39,264 nt of DNA from Muricoccus roseus (GCF_900141905.1 NZ_FQZF01000039.1:1-39264); one strand, 5' to 3'. Positions 8,518 to 16,784 are shown, counted from the stretch's first letter. The notes: a model not told the origin generated them from the letters alone. A program made the numbers and translations.

Positions 8518-8886
8518 CTAGTTGTTCACGGAAAGCCCGGCCGCCATCTGTTCGTTCACCTCGATGAGGAAGGCGAGGTCCGGCTCCTCCTTCTCCATCT
8601 CGCGCAGCACGCTGCGGCCGACGGAGATGATCGAGGCCCGCAGCGGCGGCGGCAGGGCGTTGGTCGGGTCCAGCAGCACGCCCTCGACCGCGAGCCAGAG
8701 CCGGCGGTTGTCGGCCAGGGCACGGATGGCGCGCAGCCCGGCCTGGGCACCCTTGCCGCCATCCATGGCCAGGACGGCGCGCAGCCCGCCATTCACCCGG
8801 CGGAACACATCGGCTTCCTGCGCACGCGGTGGCAGGCCGGCGCGCGCGGCGCGATAGGCGTGGGCGAGGTTGGGATGCAGCATCAT
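8518..8886 (-). CDS. flaF: Flagellar biosynthesis regulator FlaF
   Basis: 122 residues, matching the FlaF family (PF07309): an N-terminal helix with A-Y-R-A-A, the central LRAIRALADNRRLW, and DPTNALPPPLRASIISVG followed by a helical tail. In Caulobacter FlaF is needed for flagellin synthesis or secretion and works opposite to FlbT. Its ATG overlaps the flbT stop by four bases (8883-8886), and DUF1217 follows after one base, so the three are translated as a unit. The protein is cytosolic. Confidence 0.88.
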   Translation of the reverse strand: MMLHPNLAHAYRAARAGLPPRAQEADVFRRVNGGLRAVLAMDGGKGAQAGLRAIRALADNRRLWLAVEGVLLDPTNALPPPLRASIISVGRSVLREMEKEEPDLAFLIEVNEQMAAGLSVNN

Positions 8887-9317
8887 GCGGTCATCTCCTC
8901 CGGCGCGGGGCGGGTGTTGGGCGGGGCAATGCCGAGCACCGCCTCCTCATGGCGCATCACGCGGCGGGCCAGCTTCAGCGCCGTGTAGCAGTCATCCTCC
9001 TCCGCGGCGGTGAGCGCGCGCTCAAGCATCGCGGAGGCGAGGTTGGAGGTGGTGGCCGCCTGGAATTCGGAGATGAGGTGGCGCGCGGCCTCCAGCCCGC
9101 GCTCGCGCTCCTCCTCGCTGCCGATATAGGCGGTTTGAAGCGCGAAATAGATGCGGCGCGCGGGGGTATCGGCCGCCTCGGGGGGAAGGATTTGCTTGCC
9201 GAACAGGAACCGAGCCTTGGCCGTCAGCTCGATGCGTGTTCGGTTTCGGAAGCGGATGGGGGCGCCGTTGACGACCATCAGGTCGCCCTGGCGCAATTCG
9301 AGAACCAGCGTGGACAC
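8883..9317 (-). CDS. flbT: Flagellin mRNA regulator FlbT
   Basis: 144 residues beginning VSTLVLELRQGDLMVVNGAP, the usual FlbT N-terminal block, followed by RTRIELTAKARFLFGKQIL and a helical C-terminus. In Caulobacter FlbT is a post-transcriptional regulator that acts on the 5' leader of flagellin mRNA and destabilises it until the hook is finished. The frame extends 22 codons upstream to 9383, but the GTG at 9317 gives the family length and a GAAGGA lies about 11 bases in front. A sigma-54-type element is centred near 9375, which would place flbT under FlbD control. Gene order flagellin-flbT-flaF is typical. Confidence 0.9.
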   Translation of the reverse strand: MSTLVLELRQGDLMVVNGAPIRFRNRTRIELTAKARFLFGKQILPPEAADTPARRIYFALQTAYIGSEEERERGLEAARHLISEFQAATTSNLASAMLERALTAAEEDDCYTALKLARRVMRHEEAVLGIAPPNTRPAPEEMTA

Positions 9318-9367
9318 GGTCTTCGCGTTCCTTCGTGGCTTGTGTTGCGGGCCGCAGGTCTTTCGCG

Positions 9368-9382
9368 GCAATCGCAACGCCA
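9368..9382 (-). promoter_or_regulatory. Sigma-54 (-24/-12) promoter ahead of flbT
   Basis: On the reverse strand TGGCG (9382-9378), six bases, then TTGC (9371-9368): the GG-N10-GC spacing is exact and both boxes are close to TGGCA/TTGC. The flbT GTG lies 51 bases downstream. The FlbD-type activator in this window is the obvious regulator (inference). Confidence 0.65.
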
Positions 9383-9424
9383 CCGGGGGATGCCTTCCGC
9401 CCGGCGTGATGGAGGGGAGATGGA

Positions 9425-9457
9425 ACGCGGCGCCGTGGATCTTTCACGGCGCCGCGT
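9425..9457 (-). terminator. Hairpin between flagellin and flbT
   Basis: A perfect 13-bp GC-rich stem (9425-9437 with 9445-9457) and 7-nt loop begin 6 bases after the flagellin stop. Read leftward, the tail is only TTCCATCT. Read rightward, it is followed by CCTTTTTC. It may end or stabilise the abundant flagellin message, and could also stop antisense transcription. Confidence 0.6.
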
Positions 9458-9463
9458 CCTTTT

Positions 9464-10294
9464 TCAGCGGAAGAGGCTGAGCAGGCTCTGCGGCGCCTGA
9501 TTGGCGATGCCGAGCGACTGCGTGCCGAGCTGCTGCTTGATCTGCAGAGCCTGGAGCTTCGCGCTTTCCTTCGCGAGATCCGCGTCGACCAGCGCGCCGA
9601 GGCCGGTCTCCAGCGAGTCGATCTTCTCCTTGTTGTAGGAGACCTGCTTTTCCAGATAGGTGTTGTTGCTGCCGAAGGTGTTCAGCGCGGTGTTCACCGC
9701 CGCCATCTTCGTCGAGAAGTCACCGCCCGAGGCGAGGGCCGTGGCAGCGGCCGCGGCATCGGTCGGCGCGGCCGCGATAGTCAGGTTCGCGCCGTCCACG
9801 GCCGACAGGGTATAGGTGGTACCGTTCTCGTTCCGCACCGTCGCGATATTGCCGCCGCCCGAGGCACTGGCCGTGTCGAGCAGCGTGCGGCCGTTATAGG
9901 TCGCGTCCGAGATGTAGTTCTGCACCTGGGTGCGCAGCGATTCGTACTGCGACTGGTACTGGGTCCGCTGGGAGTCGGAGAGGGTTCCGTCCGCCAGCTT
10001 CACCAGCACGCCGCGGATATCGCTCATCGCCTCGGAGACCTTGGTGAGGCCCGAGAGGGTGGTGTCGAGCACGCCCTTCACGCCGCCGATCTGCTCGTTG
10101 GCGCTGGTGATGCCCGCGATATCCGCGCGCACGGATTGGGCGACGGCAAAGGCCGCGCCGTCGTCCTTCGCATCCGCGACCCGGTAGCCGGTGGAGATCC
10201 GCTTCTGGGTCGCCGAAAGCGCGTCGTTCGTCCGATTGAGGGACTGCAGCGCGACCTGCGCGCCGACATTGGAGTTGACCGAGTTCAGGGCCAT
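9464..10294 (-). CDS. fliC: Flagellin (filament subunit)
   Basis: 276 residues, short for a flagellin, so the D2/D3 surface domains are largely missing. The conserved N-terminal helix region (MALNSVNSNVGAQVALQSL, then ISTGYRVADAKDDGAAFAVAQ) and the C-terminal helix region (QALQIKQQLGTQSLGIANQ, ending LLSLFR) bracket a variable middle of roughly 50 residues rich in T, A and G. It polymerises into the filament after export through the flagellar secretion system. A strong site AGGAAGGGGG precedes the ATG. It lies 119 bases after flgL, with a CtrA-like box upstream and a stable hairpin right after the stop. No second flagellin gene is in the window. Confidence 0.95.
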   Translation of the reverse strand: MALNSVNSNVGAQVALQSLNRTNDALSATQKRISTGYRVADAKDDGAAFAVAQSVRADIAGITSANEQIGGVKGVLDTTLSGLTKVSEAMSDIRGVLVKLADGTLSDSQRTQYQSQYESLRTQVQNYISDATYNGRTLLDTASASGGGNIATVRNENGTTYTLSAVDGANLTIAAAPTDAAAAATALASGGDFSTKMAAVNTALNTFGSNNTYLEKQVSYNKEKIDSLETGLGALVDADLAKESAKLQALQIKQQLGTQSLGIANQAPQSLLSLFR

Positions 10295-10389
10295 ATCTTG
10301 CCCCCTTCCTGTCGGGCGGCGGCCTTCCTCCGGCCCCCGCCTGTTGCGTTCCGCCTCTTGCGGTAGGGGGCCATCGTGACTCCGTCCGG

Positions 10390-10405
10390 GTTAACGCAGC
10401 TTGAA
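10390..10405 (-). promoter_or_regulatory. CtrA-like box upstream of flagellin
   Basis: On the reverse strand TTCA-N7-TTAAC, one mismatch from the CtrA consensus TTAA-N7-TTAAC. It lies about 96 bases before the flagellin ATG in the flgL-flagellin gap. No sigma-54 element with correct spacing was found there. Confidence 0.4.
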
Positions 10406-10413
10406 TCCCGGGC

Positions 10414-11487
10414 TCACCGCAGGAAGCTGGTCAGCGACATCCCCGAAAGCATGGAAAGGGCCTGCCATGAGGCCTGCAGGCGGGTCTGGGTGTCCTGCAG
10501 CGCGGTCAGCGTGGCCGCCAGGTCCACCTCCTCCACATCCGCCAGCTGGGAGCTGAGAGTCACCTGCAGGTCGTCATGGCGCGTCCGGGCGACCTCCAAC
10601 CGGGACTCGGAAAGGCCGAGCGCGCCCGATTCCTCGCCCAGCGCCGTCATGGCCGATTTCAGGCTGCCCTTCACGCTGGTCATCACCGTGTCGAAATCGG
10701 CGCCGGCCGTGACCTTGCCGGGCGTGAGGCTGGCCAGGGTCATCAGGCCGCGCAGCAGGTCGCGCGACCAGCCCCCGGCCTCGCTCCCCGTGGCCGCCGC
10801 GTTGCGGCTGGCGAAGAGGCCCGTCTCCACGCTCTCCCCATCCCCGGTGAGGGTGGCCGGGCGGGGCTCCGAGAGGCCGCGCGCGGGGTCGAGCGCGTAA
10901 TCGGAGAAGGGAGTCTCGCCCGGGGTTAGGTTGCTTGCCGCGGCCAGGGTGGCGGCGAGCACCGTGCCGCTGTTCCCCGGGGCAAGGGAGGCGACCGCGG
11001 CGGCGATGTCGGTCGCCATGTCGGTCCCCATGATGCCGTCGGGGTCGGGAATGGGCGGGTTGGCCGTATCGGCCCCGCCGAAGAGAAAGGCGCCGGCATG
11101 CTGCTCGTTCAGCAGCGCGGCCACCTGCCCGATCGCCTGGCGGGCATTGCTGGCCAGGGCGCTGATCCGCGTGCTGTCAGCCCTGCTGACCTTGCCCGCC
11201 TGGGTGAGGAACTCCTCGGCGATGGAGGAGAGGCGCTCCAGCGCCTCCTGCGCCGCGCCGGTGCGGCCCAGGGCGCGGTCGATGGCGGTCGCATGCGTCT
11301 CGCGGCGGTCCATCTCCGCCCGCAGGCTGATGGCGCGGCGGGCATCGCCGGCGATGTCGCCATACCAGGTGCCGCGCCGCCCCTCGGTGGATTGGGTCGA
11401 GAGCGTCTCGAGCTGCGTCTTGAGGCTGGCCGATTGCGCGACGATGCGCGCCAGGGCCCCGGAGCCGATTCCCGCGATCGCCATCAC
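10414..11487 (-). CDS. flgL: Flagellar hook-filament junction protein FlgL
   Basis: 357 residues. FlgL (HAP3) forms the distal junction ring between hook and filament. The N-terminal helix carries AIAGIGSGALARIVAQSASLKTQ-type flagellin homology, a middle block has LNEQHAGAFLFGGADTANPP (family: E...G.YLFGG), and the C-terminus is a flagellin-like helix (EEVDLAATLTALQDTQ, then QASWQALSMLSGMSL). Its start overlaps the flgK stop by four bases (11484-11487), the typical coupling of these two junction genes. It is exported by the flagellar secretion system, so it has no signal peptide. Confidence 0.92.
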   Translation of the reverse strand: MMAIAGIGSGALARIVAQSASLKTQLETLSTQSTEGRRGTWYGDIAGDARRAISLRAEMDRRETHATAIDRALGRTGAAQEALERLSSIAEEFLTQAGKVSRADSTRISALASNARQAIGQVAALLNEQHAGAFLFGGADTANPPIPDPDGIMGTDMATDIAAAVASLAPGNSGTVLAATLAAASNLTPGETPFSDYALDPARGLSEPRPATLTGDGESVETGLFASRNAAATGSEAGGWSRDLLRGLMTLASLTPGKVTAGADFDTVMTSVKGSLKSAMTALGEESGALGLSESRLEVARTRHDDLQVTLSSQLADVEEVDLAATLTALQDTQTRLQASWQALSMLSGMSLTSFLR

Positions 11488-13007
11488 CGCACCGCCTGGA
11501 AGAGGGTGTCATACATGCCCTGCACCACCGAAACGATGCGGGCATTCGCCGCATAGGCCGTCTGAAGGGTCACCATCGCCGCCAGCTCCGTATCCACATC
11601 CACGCCCGCGCGCGCCGAGAACCGCGCCTCCAGCGCCGTCAGGAGATCGCCCGCGGCCTGGCCATCCTCCGCGGCCTCCGCGCGCGCGGCCGTCTGGACG
11701 GCCACCAGCCGCGCCGCATGGTCGCCGAGGCTGACGGCGGAGCGGAGGCTGGAGTTCAGCAGCCCATCCGGGCCGAGGCCGGTGAAGGCGAAGGCGGGGT
11801 GGGGATTGCCCGCCGAGACCTCCTTGCCGAGCGACCGGTTCAGCACACGGTCGATCAGCGTGGTGAACTCGGCCGGGCCACCGGAGGGGTTGGGAGTGAA
11901 GGCGGTGGGGCCGCCGGGGGTGAGCGCGACGGCATGGGTGCCGTCCCGCAGAAGGGAGGTGTCGGCCAGGACGGCGGGATTCACCCGCAGGGCGCCGGCG
12001 AAGCCGATCCAGCCGCCCGTGGCATAGGCGGTGGTGGGGTCGGGCACGCTGCCGGCATCGCCGGTGAAGAGCCGCAGGCCCTGCGCGTTGAAGCGCGCGG
12101 CGAGGTTCGCGGCCGAGACATCCAGCTCCGCCTGGGCCAGCGGCAGCTCCGAATCGCGCAACGCGGCAAGGGCGCCCAGCGTGCCCCGCCCGAGGCGCGC
12201 CGTGACGTCGGCACCGCCCAGCATGACACCGGGCAGGGTGCCGCTGCCGCCATGGTAGGATTCCGCCCCGAGGATGGCGGAGCCGATGGAGAAGGGCCCC
12301 TCCTCTGCATCGAGGGGCAGGTTCAGCCCCGCGGCGCTGATCAGCACCACCCCGCCATTGTCCTGCGCCACGGCGCGGACCTGCATGATGGAGGAGATGT
12401 CGGCGATGGCCTTGTCCCGCTGGTCCTCCAGTTCCACCGTGCTCATGCCCTGGGCGCGGAGCGGGATGATGCGCTCCGTCAGCACGGAAACCTGGCGGAT
12501 CGCCGCGTTCAGCTTCGCCACATCCTCCTCCATCCCGTCCTGCGCGGCTTGGCGCGCGGTCTGGATGGCGGTGGAAACCGTGTTGTAGCGGCTGGCCAGC
12601 TCCTCCGCCGCGTCGGCGGCCGCGGCCTGGAGGACGGCATCCGAAGGATCGCCGCGAAGGGAGACGAAGGCGTCGCCGAGCGCGGCGGTGAGGTCGCCGA
12701 TGGATTCGCCCGCCGCGCCATGGGCGACCTCCACCCCCTCCAGCAGGCGGGCGCGGATGGCGGCCGCATCGGTGCTGGCGCGGGCGGCATTCATCTGGGT
12801 GACGAGCGCGGCATCCACGGCCCGCGTCGCCTCGGCGCTGCGCACCCCGGCCGAGAGCGTGCCGGCGACCGAGGCTTCCCCCTGCACCACCTTGCGGGTG
12901 TAGCCGGGGGTGGCCGCGTTCGCGACATTCGCGGCGGACTGGGCGAGCTGCCGGTTGACATGCGCCAGCCCGCTGCGCGCGATGGACAGGGCGAGGTCGA
13001 GGCTCAT
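11484..13007 (-). CDS. flgK: Flagellar hook-associated protein FlgK
   Basis: 507 residues. FlgK (HAP1) forms the proximal hook-filament junction ring. The N-terminus has the axial-protein signature ARSGLAHVNRQLAQSAANVANAATPGY, and the middle has TVELEDQRDKAIADIS, matching the FlgK block around L..QRD. The C-terminus (ELAAMVTLQTAYAANARIV) is the shared rod/hook/HAP coiled-coil motif. It follows flgE after 61 bases and overlaps flgL, so flgE-flgK-flgL is read as one unit from the flgE sigma-54 element. Confidence 0.95.
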   Translation of the reverse strand: MSLDLALSIARSGLAHVNRQLAQSAANVANAATPGYTRKVVQGEASVAGTLSAGVRSAEATRAVDAALVTQMNAARASTDAAAIRARLLEGVEVAHGAAGESIGDLTAALGDAFVSLRGDPSDAVLQAAAADAAEELASRYNTVSTAIQTARQAAQDGMEEDVAKLNAAIRQVSVLTERIIPLRAQGMSTVELEDQRDKAIADISSIMQVRAVAQDNGGVVLISAAGLNLPLDAEEGPFSIGSAILGAESYHGGSGTLPGVMLGGADVTARLGRGTLGALAALRDSELPLAQAELDVSAANLAARFNAQGLRLFTGDAGSVPDPTTAYATGGWIGFAGALRVNPAVLADTSLLRDGTHAVALTPGGPTAFTPNPSGGPAEFTTLIDRVLNRSLGKEVSAGNPHPAFAFTGLGPDGLLNSSLRSAVSLGDHAARLVAVQTAARAEAAEDGQAAGDLLTALEARFSARAGVDVDTELAAMVTLQTAYAANARIVSVVQGMYDTLFQAVR

Positions 13008-13068
13008 CCGCTCCGCTTCCCCGGCGCGGCCATCCTGGCCACGCCCTTAAGATTGGTGCCGCGCGCCG

Positions 13069-14367
13069 TCAGCGGCGCATGTTCAGCGTGTCCTGCAGCA
13101 GCTCGTCCGCCGCGGTCACGATCTTGGTGTTCGCGGAATAGGCACGCTGGGCCAGGATCAGCTTCGAGAACTCGGAGGCGATGTCGACATTCGAGCTCTC
13201 GAGCGAGGAGCTGACGATCTTGCCGCTGCCGTTCGAGGAGGCGTCGTTCGCCCGCGCCTCGCCGCTTTCCTCCGTGCGGAGATAGGCCTGGCCGTCGGTC
13301 TTCTGCAGCTTGTCCGGGTCGGAGAAGGTGACGATGGGGACGCGGCCGATCACGCGGGACTGGCCGTTATCGTAGTTCACGGCGAGGTCGCCATTGTCGT
13401 TCAGCGAGACGGTGGAGAAGCTGCCCAGCGGCACGCCATCCTGGGAGATGTCGCGCAGCGTGTATTCCTGGCCGGAGTACTGCGTCACGCCCGAGGCCAC
13501 GCCGAAGGTGCCGAGGTTGAGCTGGACCGTCTGCACGCCCTGGCCGAAATCCGCGGTGAAGGTGACGGCGGCGGGATCGCCGGCCACGGCGGCGCTGCCC
13601 GTCAGCCCGACCGCGGTGCCGAAGGAGCCGATGGTGCCGGCCGGCGTCGTCGCGCTGGCCGCCGCGCCGAAGTTCACGTTGATGGTGCGGGTGGTGACGC
13701 CCGATGTGTCGTCCGGGATGGCCATGGAGAGCTGCCAGGTGTTGGTGCCCGTGTTCGTCCAGGTCATGTCCACGGAATGCAGCCGGCCGAGGCTGTCATA
13801 GATCTGGATCTGCGCGGCGACCGGCACGGTGGTGGAATCCGCCGGCAGGTTGGCCGAGAGGTTCACGTTGCCGGTGGCCACCGGGTTGTAGACGGACTGG
13901 TCCACCCGCAGCGGCCGGATGCTGGAGCGGTCCGGATTGCCCTCGGTGTCCGCGGTCCAGCCCTGCAGGTAGTAGCCCTGGCCGTTCACGAGATAGCCGT
14001 CCGTATCCATGTTGAAGTCGCCGGCGCGCGTGTAATAGGTGCGCGCGTCGAAGGTCGGCAGCCCGTCCTCCGTGCCGCGCGGCATGGCCACGGCGAACAT
14101 GCCCTGCCCCGCGATCGCCATCGCCAGCGGGTTGTCGGACTGCTGCACCGTGCCCTGGACGGAGTTGGTGTAGTCCGGCCGTGCCGTGACGGAGCCGGGC
14201 TGGTTCACCTGCAGGTTGGAGCGGGTGACGTAGGAGACGAAGTTGGTATCCGTGCGCTTGAAGCCGGTGGTCTGGCTGTTCGCCACGTTGTCGGCAACGT
14301 TACCGAGCGCGCGGGCCTGGGCGGCCAGGCCGCTGATGGCCGTGTTCATCGAGGCGTAGAGCGACAT
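13069..14367 (-). CDS. flgE: Flagellar hook protein FlgE
   Basis: 432 residues; subunit of the hook. The N-terminal rod/hook motif is present (MNTAISGLAAQARALGNVAD, then NSQTTGFKRTDTNF), as is the GYLVNGQGYYLQGW block. A beta-rich middle (D1/D2) follows, and the C-terminal helix ends SEFSKLILAQRAYSANTKIV..ADELLQ. The frame runs further upstream to 14829, but MSLYASMNTA at 14367 is the family start and GGAG lies six bases before it. A sigma-54 element lies about 67 bases upstream, as expected of a class III hook gene. It diverges from fliK, whose product sets hook length. Confidence 0.95.
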   Translation of the reverse strand: MSLYASMNTAISGLAAQARALGNVADNVANSQTTGFKRTDTNFVSYVTRSNLQVNQPGSVTARPDYTNSVQGTVQQSDNPLAMAIAGQGMFAVAMPRGTEDGLPTFDARTYYTRAGDFNMDTDGYLVNGQGYYLQGWTADTEGNPDRSSIRPLRVDQSVYNPVATGNVNLSANLPADSTTVPVAAQIQIYDSLGRLHSVDMTWTNTGTNTWQLSMAIPDDTSGVTTRTINVNFGAAASATTPAGTIGSFGTAVGLTGSAAVAGDPAAVTFTADFGQGVQTVQLNLGTFGVASGVTQYSGQEYTLRDISQDGVPLGSFSTVSLNDNGDLAVNYDNGQSRVIGRVPIVTFSDPDKLQKTDGQAYLRTEESGEARANDASSNGSGKIVSSSLESSNVDIASEFSKLILAQRAYSANTKIVTAADELLQDTLNMRR

Positions 14368-14434
14368 CCGGGGCTCCGTTGCGGGTTGAGGGCTTCTGGG
14401 CGGCCAGCATGCGCCGGAGCCCCGCCCGGAAGGC

Positions 14435-14449
14435 GCAACCTGCATGCCA
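14435..14449 (-). promoter_or_regulatory. Sigma-54 promoter of flgE
   Basis: On the reverse strand TGGCATG (14449-14443), four bases, TTGC (14438-14435). It matches TGGCACG-N4-TTGC with a single C-to-T change and exact spacing. The predicted start is near 14424, about 57 bases before the flgE ATG. Confidence 0.75.
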
Positions 14450-14544
14450 GGGACAGGGGGCCGTTTCGGCGGCCATGCGTGCCGGTGGGCGGCAAGCCTT
14501 GCCGCCCGGCCGGCCGCCGCTGCCGCTCCGGGCCTGGCACGGGC

Positions 14545-14559
14545 TGGCAAGGCGCTTGC
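14545..14559 (+). promoter_or_regulatory. Sigma-54 promoter of fliK
   Basis: TGGCAAG at 14545-14551, GCGC, then TTGC at 14556-14559. It matches TGGCACG-N4-TTGC with one change and exact spacing. The fliK ATG is 53 bases downstream. It faces away from the flgE element about 100 bases to the left. Confidence 0.75.
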
Positions 14560-14612
14560 GGAAGCCTCGCCGGGTCCGCCGAGAGCGCGGGCCGGGACGG
14601 ATGGAGCCGAGC

Positions 14613-16097
14613 ATGGACGCGCTGGAAAAGCTGCCGATGGCCATGCCGGCGCGCGGCGCCGCGATGCCCCAAAACGGGGTTCCCCAAAACGGGGGCGCGT
14701 TCTCCGCGGCACTGGACGACGCGTTGGCCCAGGCCGGCGCCGCCGTGGCGGGCGCATCGGCCGAGGCGGCGGTGTCCTCCGCGCTTCCGGGCACGGCGCC
14801 GGCCCTTGCCGCGCCAGCCCTTCCGGCACCGGGCAAAACGCCCGCCCCTTCGCCTGCCCCCCTGCCCGATTCCCCCCTCACCGCGGGCCAGCCCGTGGTG
14901 ACGGAGGGGCAGGCCGCTCCACCCTCCGAGGCCCCCCCGCTCCTGCCGCAGCCTTCCCTGGCGGAGCCCGCGACCGCGGCGCCGGCCCCGCCGGGGGAAC
15001 ATCTCGCCGAGGCGGAGCGCGAGGAGGAGACGGACGCCGCCACGCTGGCGCCCGCCACGACGGCCGAGTTCCTGCCCGCTCCCGCCCCGCCCCTCCCCGC
15101 TCCAGCGCCGGCCGAACCCGCCAGGCCCGTGCAGCGAAACCCGGAGCCGATGGCCGATGCGGCCAGTCCGGCGGATGCCCCCGCCCCGCGCGCGGCCCCA
15201 GCCCCGGCCGCGCCGCCAGCAGCGCCAAGCGGGCACCCTGCCCCTGCCGGGCAGGTCACGCCGAAGCCCTCGGCTGCCCCCTCCTCGGCCCCAATGGAGG
15301 CCGGGAGCGACGAGGCGCAGCCCAGGCGCGAAGGGCCGGTGGCGCAACCTGCCGCCCGGACTGGCCCAACCGCCGAGTGGCAGGAGCCGTCATCCCTGTC
15401 GCGGCCGGCGGATGAGCGCCCGCGCGCCGAACTCGCCCGGCCCACTGACGCCGAAATTCAGCCCACCGCTTCCACGGAGGGGCCGCTCCCCGTCGCGGCC
15501 CATCGGGATGGCGGTTCGCCTGAGACGGTCACGGCCGCCGCGCCCGCTTCCTTGCCGGGCGTGACGCCGGCCACGCCCCTGCCTGGTTCCCCCGTGGCGT
15601 CGGCGCCCCCGCCCGAGGCCCCGGCCCCGGCCCGCTTCGTCCCCCGCACGGCCCCGGCCGAGCAGGTGGCGCCGGTCGCCATCGCCCTGGCGCTGGGCGG
15701 CGGAGCCGAGGGACGAATCGCGCTCAGCCTGGACCCGGTGGAGCTGGGGCGGGTGGAGGTGGTGGTCGAACGCGTGGGGGAGGCCGCGCATGTGCAGGTG
15801 GCCGCCGAGCGCCCCGAGACCCTGGCCCTGCTGGCGCGAGACGCCGGCGCGCTGGACCGTGCCCTGGGCGGCGCCGGGATCGGCGCGGAAGGCGGGCGGA
15901 GCCTCAGCTTCTCCCTGCTGGGCGGCGATGCCGGGGCGGCGGGCGGCGGGTCCTTCGGCGCGCCGGGCGGTGAAGGGGGCCGGAACCGCGGGGGCCAGGG
16001 CGGTGGCGGCTGGCGCGGCGGCGACGGCCCGATTGTGCCGGATGACGCGGGGCCGCGGCGCCAGTCCCTGCTCGGCCTTCTCGATATCGCGATCTGA
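14613..16097 (+). CDS. fliK: Flagellar hook-length control protein FliK
   Basis: 494 residues. The first ~350 are low-complexity and proline/alanine-rich with no fold visible, the expected molecular-ruler part. The C-terminal part, about residues 345-440, is the Flg_hook domain (PF02120): GRIALSLDPVELGRVEVVVE, then ..V.AERPETLALLARDAGALDRAL, followed by a glycine-rich tail. FliK is secreted and switches the export gate from hook to filament substrates when the hook reaches length. GGAG sits six bases before the ATG at 14613; an ATG at 14601 is the alternative. flgD follows after 12 bases. Neighbouring flgD and divergent flgE support the call, which is otherwise based on weak sequence conservation. 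Confidence 0.85.
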   Translation: MDALEKLPMAMPARGAAMPQNGVPQNGGAFSAALDDALAQAGAAVAGASAEAAVSSALPGTAPALAAPALPAPGKTPAPSPAPLPDSPLTAGQPVVTEGQAAPPSEAPPLLPQPSLAEPATAAPAPPGEHLAEAEREEETDAATLAPATTAEFLPAPAPPLPAPAPAEPARPVQRNPEPMADAASPADAPAPRAAPAPAAPPAAPSGHPAPAGQVTPKPSAAPSSAPMEAGSDEAQPRREGPVAQPAARTGPTAEWQEPSSLSRPADERPRAELARPTDAEIQPTASTEGPLPVAAHRDGGSPETVTAAAPASLPGVTPATPLPGSPVASAPPPEAPAPARFVPRTAPAEQVAPVAIALALGGGAEGRIALSLDPVELGRVEVVVERVGEAAHVQVAAERPETLALLARDAGALDRALGGAGIGAEGGRSLSFSLLGGDAGAAGGGSFGAPGGEGGRNRGGQGGGGWRGGDGPIVPDDAGPRRQSLLGLLDIAI

Positions 16098-16109
16098 CAG
16101 GGGGATCCC

Positions 16110-16784
16110 ATGGCCGTCTCCGGCACCGCCACCACCGGCACCACCACCGGCACGACAAACTCGGCCTCGACCACCGCGCGCACGCAGCTGGCGGGCAGCT
16201 TCGACAACTTCCTCACCCTGCTCACCACGCAGCTGAAGAACCAGTCGCCGACCGACCCGCTCGACACGAACCAGATGACGGCGCAGCTCGTGCAGTTCGC
16301 CTCGGTCGAGCAGCAGATCGCCATGAACAAGAACCTGGAGCAGATGGTCTCGCTACAGCAGGCCGCGCAGCTCACCGCCGCCGCCCCGATGCTGGGGCAG
16401 CGGGTGGAGGTCCAGGGCGACACCCTGCCGCTGCAGGATGGCAGCGCCACGGTGCGCCTGCCCGCGGCCGGCGCGGCCCGCACGGCGCGGGTGGCGGTGC
16501 TCGACAGCAGCGGCAAGACGCTGCGCGAGGCCCAGGTGCCGCTGGGCAGCAGCAGCAAGGACTGGGTCTGGGACGGCCGGGATTCCAGCGGCAAGCAGCT
16601 CCCCGACGGCGCCTACAGGGTGGCCGTGACCGGCGCGGATGCGAGCGGCGGCGCGGCCGCCACCTCCTTCAGCGTGATCGGCACCGCCACGGCGGCGGAG
16701 CGCGTGGATGGCACGCTGCGGCTGCGCATGGGGGCCGCGAGCTACACCTTCGACAAGGTGCGCTCCATCGCCGCGGGAAGCTGA
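16110..16784 (+). CDS. flgD: Flagellar hook capping protein FlgD
   Basis: 224 residues. FlgD caps the growing hook and is discarded when the hook is done. The N-terminal block (FDNFLTLLTTQLKNQSPTDP, then QMTAQLVQFASVEQQIAMN) is the diagnostic export/cap motif. It is followed by a Tudor/Ig-like pair: VRLPAAG..., then WDGRDSSGKQLPDGAYRV, the FlgD Ig block. The opening 20 residues are Thr/Gly-rich repeats. It lies 12 bases after fliK, in the same transcript, and is followed by a 169-base gap before fliF that contains a CtrA-like box. Confidence 0.93.
   Translation: MAVSGTATTGTTTGTTNSASTTARTQLAGSFDNFLTLLTTQLKNQSPTDPLDTNQMTAQLVQFASVEQQIAMNKNLEQMVSLQQAAQLTAAAPMLGQRVEVQGDTLPLQDGSATVRLPAAGAARTARVAVLDSSGKTLREAQVPLGSSSKDWVWDGRDSSGKQLPDGAYRVAVTGADASGGAAATSFSVIGTATAAERVDGTLRLRMGAASYTFDKVRSIAAGS

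Noticed and set aside
10360-10375. A possible sigma-54 promoter for flagellin (TGGCCC ... CGCAAG on the reverse strand)
   Set aside because: Spacing is one base short and the -12 box is CCGC rather than TTGC.
14535-14548. A second TGGCACG close to a GC dinucleotide just upstream of the fliK element
   Set aside because: The GG-to-GC gap is 9 bases, not 10; the overlapping element at 14545-14559 has exact spacing and a TTGC box.
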